A DNA stretch of 64,000 nt from Sphingomonas pituitosa NBRC 102491 (GTDB taxonomy: Bacteria; Pseudomonadota; Alphaproteobacteria; Sphingomonadales; Sphingomonadaceae). The stretch is taken from positions 496,001-560,000 of the forward strand of contig NZ_BCYY01000001.1 of NCBI RefSeq assembly GCF_001598435.1, written 5' to 3'. Below the pieces are notes generated by a model. That model did no database searches. It was not told the DNA's origin and worked only from the letters and a program-made list of their open reading frames with translations. Positions 61,169-64,000 of this stretch are shown here, one piece after another. The position numbers and the translations under genes were made by a program. The first letter of the stretch is position 1. Each line of letters starts with the position of its first letter.

Positions 61169-63772
61169 ATGCGCATAGGTCTCGCCACCGCCCTGCTCGC
61201 TTCGGCGGCATGGACGGCGCCCGTCTGGGCCCAAACCACCGAACAACCTGCCCAGCCGGAATCCAAGCAACAGGATAGCGGCATCGCCGAAATCGTCGTG
61301 ACGGCGCAGAAGCGCGCCGAAAACGTCCAGGACGTGCCGATCGCCATTTCGGCCTTCGGGGCGAACACGCTGCAGGAGCGCGCCGTCGGCAGCGTCGCCC
61401 AGCTTTCGGCACTCGCGCCCAACGTCAATCTCGATGCCGGCACACCCTTTTCCGGATCGCCCGCCGTACTCTCCGCCTATATCCGCGGCATCGGCTCGGA
61501 CGATTTCGCCTTCAACATCGATCCCGGCGTCGGCCTCTATCTCGACGGCGTCTATCTCGCCCGCACCGTGGGCGCGAACCAGGACCTGATGGACGTGGCG
61601 CGCGTCGAGGTGCTGAAGGGCCCGCAGGGCACGCTGTTCGGGCGCAACACGATCGGCGGCGCGATCTCGATCGTCACGCGCGATCCGGGCAAGAATTTCC
61701 GCGTCCAGGGCGACGTGACCACCGGCAGCTACAAGCGGCTTGGCGTGCGCGGCGCGATCGACATTCCGATCACCAGCGAGCTGGGCACGATCCTCAGCTT
61801 CGGCGTGCAATCGCGCGACGGCTTCCTCAAGCGCATCCCCTATCCGGACCAGCGCGCCAACAACACGCCGTCCTACACCGCCTTCTCCGCCGCCGGATAC
61901 GGCAATTCCCCGCGCGAGGGCGGCAACGACAACTGGAACCTGCGCGGCAAGGCAAAATGGTCGAACGGCGGGCCACTTACCCTCACCCTCTCGGGCGATT
62001 ACAGCCGCGACAAGGGCACCAGCGCCAACAAGCTGATCGCCACGGCGGAGACGGTCCCCGGCAATTTCGCGGGCACGGCCAACCTGCCCGGCACCGGGTT
62101 CGATCCCACCGGCACCACCGGCTTCAACTTCGCCGGACTGTACAATTTCTGCATCGGCGCCACCCAGGCCCAGATCGCCGCGCGCGGCGCCTCGGCGCTG
62201 TGCGGCACCTCCGGCACCCAGTTCAACCCGCGCTTCCAGGTGCCGAGCTATGCCGGGGTGAATGTCGACAGCAATCCGTCGAACAATCGCCTGCCCTGGG
62301 ACAGCCGCTACCTGATCGCCGATCCGGACAAGAGCTATGCCACCGGCAACGCCTTTTCCGACCTGAAGAACTGGGGCTTCTCCGGCGTGATCGACTATGA
62401 CCTGAGCGATGCGATCGCGCTCAAGTCGATCACCGCCTATCGCCAGCTCAACTGGAGCGCAGGGCTCGATGCGGACGGATCGCCGCTCAACTTCCTCCAG
62501 CTCAGCTTCACCATGCGCCAATGGCAGTTCAGCCAGGAAGTGCAGCTGCTCGGCAAGGCGCTGGACAACAAGCTGAACTACGTGCTCGGCGGCTATTACT
62601 TCAAGGAAGCCGGCAACCTCCATGATTACGTGACCTTCGCCGAGGGCCAGGTCCAGGTCGACGGCCCCAATCGGCTCGAGACCGCCAACTATGCCGCGTT
62701 CGGGCAGGTCGACTATCGCGCGTTCGACTGGCTCGGCCTCACGATCGGCGGCCGCTACACCAGCGAGAAGAAGCGGTTCGAGGGCGGTCAGCAGGAGCTG
62801 AACGGCTTCAACTACAAGCTGTTCGGCTGTTCGGATGCGAACGGCAACATCACGCCGAACGGCCCCTTCCCGCTAGCGCCGATCCCCTGCCAGGCAGGCC
62901 TTGGCTATCCCGATCCGAACAACCCGGTGCGCGTCTATGTGCCCGGCATGAACCGCAAGACGTTCAGCGACTTCTCGCCGAAGTTCGGCGTGCAGCTGCA
63001 TCCGAACGACGACGTGATGGTCTATGGCAGCTGGTCGCGCGGCTACAAGACCGGCGGCTGGACGACCCGGCTGACCAACCCGCAGGGCAATGTCGCGCCC
63101 GACTTCAACGAGGAAAACGCGACCACCATCGAGGTCGGCGTGAAGTCGTCGCTGTTCGATCGCAAGCTGCAGCTCAACGCCGCTGCGTTCACCACCGACT
63201 ACAAGGACATCCAGCTCAACATCCAGATCGGCACCTCGCCCACCATCGCGAATGCCGGCGATGCGCGGATCCGCGGGTTCGAGCTGGAAGCGATCGCAGC
63301 CCCGGTGCGCGGTCTCACGATCAACAGCTCGATCGGCTATATCGACGCCTATTACACCCGCGTCTCGGCCGCCGCCGCCGCGGTGGGCGGGCCGAGTCCC
63401 TTCCAGGCGGGCACCGTGGTCGGCGCGCCGCTGCCCAAGACGCCGAACTGGAAGATCAACATCTCGCCGCGCTACGAAACGCGGATCGGCAATGGCGGTT
63501 CGGTGACCCTGCTCGCCGACTGGAGCCACGCCAGCAGCGTGTGGAACGATACCCAGCGCACCTTCGTGCTTCGGCGCGCGGCGGTGGATCTGGTCAACGC
63601 CAGCATCGCCTATCAGGAGCCCGGCGACCATTGGACGCTGACGGTGGGCGGCACCAACCTCACCGACAACCGCTACCTCACCTCCGGCGGCGCGAACATC
63701 GCCGACGGCACCTTCTTCGGCACCTATAGCCGCCCGCGCGAATGGTATGCGCGCTTCGGCTTCAAATTCTAG
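61169..63772 (+). CDS. TonB-dependent receptor of the hydroxycinnamate region
   Basis: 867 residues, signal peptide ending VWAQ, GAGAGGA ribosome-binding site. TonB box region IAEIVVTAQKRAENVQDVPIAISAF, plug with YIRGIGSDDFAFNIDPGVGLYLDGVYLAR and VEVLKGPQGTLFGRNTIGGAISI, and a barrel ending SRPREWYARFGFKF. This VTAQKR type is the large sphingomonad group linked to aromatic and other plant-derived compounds. It precedes a zinc alcohol dehydrogenase and follows an AraC regulator. Likely takes up an aromatic precursor; the ligand is not determined. Confidence 0.92.
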   Translation: MRIGLATALLASAAWTAPVWAQTTEQPAQPESKQQDSGIAEIVVTAQKRAENVQDVPIAISAFGANTLQERAVGSVAQLSALAPNVNLDAGTPFSGSPAVLSAYIRGIGSDDFAFNIDPGVGLYLDGVYLARTVGANQDLMDVARVEVLKGPQGTLFGRNTIGGAISIVTRDPGKNFRVQGDVTTGSYKRLGVRGAIDIPITSELGTILSFGVQSRDGFLKRIPYPDQRANNTPSYTAFSAAGYGNSPREGGNDNWNLRGKAKWSNGGPLTLTLSGDYSRDKGTSANKLIATAETVPGNFAGTANLPGTGFDPTGTTGFNFAGLYNFCIGATQAQIAARGASALCGTSGTQFNPRFQVPSYAGVNVDSNPSNNRLPWDSRYLIADPDKSYATGNAFSDLKNWGFSGVIDYDLSDAIALKSITAYRQLNWSAGLDADGSPLNFLQLSFTMRQWQFSQEVQLLGKALDNKLNYVLGGYYFKEAGNLHDYVTFAEGQVQVDGPNRLETANYAAFGQVDYRAFDWLGLTIGGRYTSEKKRFEGGQQELNGFNYKLFGCSDANGNITPNGPFPLAPIPCQAGLGYPDPNNPVRVYVPGMNRKTFSDFSPKFGVQLHPNDDVMVYGSWSRGYKTGGWTTRLTNPQGNVAPDFNEENATTIEVGVKSSLFDRKLQLNAAAFTTDYKDIQLNIQIGTSPTIANAGDARIRGFELEAIAAPVRGLTINSSIGYIDAYYTRVSAAAAAVGGPSPFQAGTVVGAPLPKTPNWKINISPRYETRIGNGGSVTLLADWSHASSVWNDTQRTFVLRRAAVDLVNASIAYQEPGDHWTLTVGGTNLTDNRYLTSGGANIADGTFFGTYSRPREWYARFGFKF

Positions 63773-63785
63773 GGGAAGCACGATC

Positions 63786-64000
63786 ATGGACATCCAGGCG
63801 GCCGTTACCGAGACGGCAGGCGGCAGCTTCCGGATCGAGACGCTGCGGATCGACGCGCCGGGCACCGAGCAGGTGCTGGTTCGGATCGTCGCCTGCGGCG
63901 TCTGCCATACCGACATGGTGATGCGCGACGGCGCGCTGCCGGTGCCCTTTCCTGCCGTGTTCGGGCACGAGGGCGCCGGCGTGGTCGAGGCGGTGGGACC
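63786..64000 (+). CDS. zinc-dependent alcohol dehydrogenase, 3' end outside window
   Basis: First 71 residues of a medium-chain alcohol dehydrogenase: VRIVACGVCHTDMVMRDG with the catalytic zinc Cys, then FGHEGAGVVEAVG with the zinc His and Glu. The text is closest to the aryl/benzyl-alcohol dehydrogenase branch. It starts 14 bases after the receptor stop with GGGGA upstream, so both are probably cotranscribed. It would supply an aromatic aldehyde for the ALDH at 58734. Confidence 0.9.
   Translation, partial: MDIQAAVTETAGGSFRIETLRIDAPGTEQVLVRIVACGVCHTDMVMRDGALPVPFPAVFGHEGAGVVEAVG

Noticed and set aside
1..64000. CRISPR arrays, rRNA genes, prophage structural genes, toxin-antitoxin pairs, antiphage defence genes
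   Set aside because: Looked for on both strands; no regularly spaced repeats or matching protein motifs were seen.

Overview
The window looks like the chromosome of a sphingomonad-type alphaproteobacterium (Sphingomonas or a close relative). It is GC-rich and carries five TonB-dependent receptors, FecI/FecR regulation, many Tat-exported enzymes, and a ferulate pathway built like that of Sphingobium SYK-6. The assignment rests on gene content only; no rRNA or marker gene is present.

Region 1 (1-17082, + strand) is an N-glycan degradation locus. Six genes overlap by 1-4 bases: GH2 beta-mannosidase (5' end outside the window), GH3 with a PA14 insert, GH125 and GH92 alpha-mannosidases, an unassigned glycosidase-like protein, and GH29 alpha-fucosidase. 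A second unit follows: glycosylasparaginase and a TonB-dependent receptor. Together they could take a plant-type N-glycan apart down to the GlcNAc-Asn bond. The GH3-GH125-GH92 order matches the characterised nix cluster of Xanthomonas campestris.

Region 2 (17172-28992) is an 11.8 kb genomic island in tRNA-Thr(TGT), bounded by a 24-bp repeat of the tRNA 3' end. It carries a truncated integrase, an intact IS3-family element with 42-bp perfect terminal repeats, a broken ORF, and a cargo: a TonB-like protein, a receptor and a di-heme peroxidase with Fur-like boxes, plus a DUF4173 membrane protein, response regulator and sensor kinase.

Region 3 (29426-42257) is a divergent nine-gene locus. Leftward: FecI-type sigma factor, FecR, MHS-type transporter, FG-GAP/ASPIC protein, TauE/SafE exporter. 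Rightward: STN-type receptor, Ntn-hydrolase acylase, M19 dipeptidase, and a Tat-exported PLP aminotransferase. It reads as an envelope pathway that imports and dismantles an N-acylated peptide-like compound. I regard it as the best candidate for an undescribed system.

Region 4 (42319-48192) holds a quinone-oxidoreductase-like enzyme, an alpha/beta hydrolase and two SDRs beside a divergent TetR regulator. A decayed stretch follows, where a truncated flavin monooxygenase abuts a truncated sulfonate-binding protein.

Region 5 (48372-64000) is a hydroxycinnamate (ferulate/p-coumarate) catabolic region: two receptors, two MarR regulators, two aldehyde dehydrogenases, two feruloyl-CoA hydratase/lyases, an ADP-forming feruloyl-CoA synthetase, an alpha/beta hydrolase, an AraC regulator apparently starting at CTG, and a zinc alcohol dehydrogenase cut by the window end. 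An 18-bp operator-like motif occurs in two promoters here.
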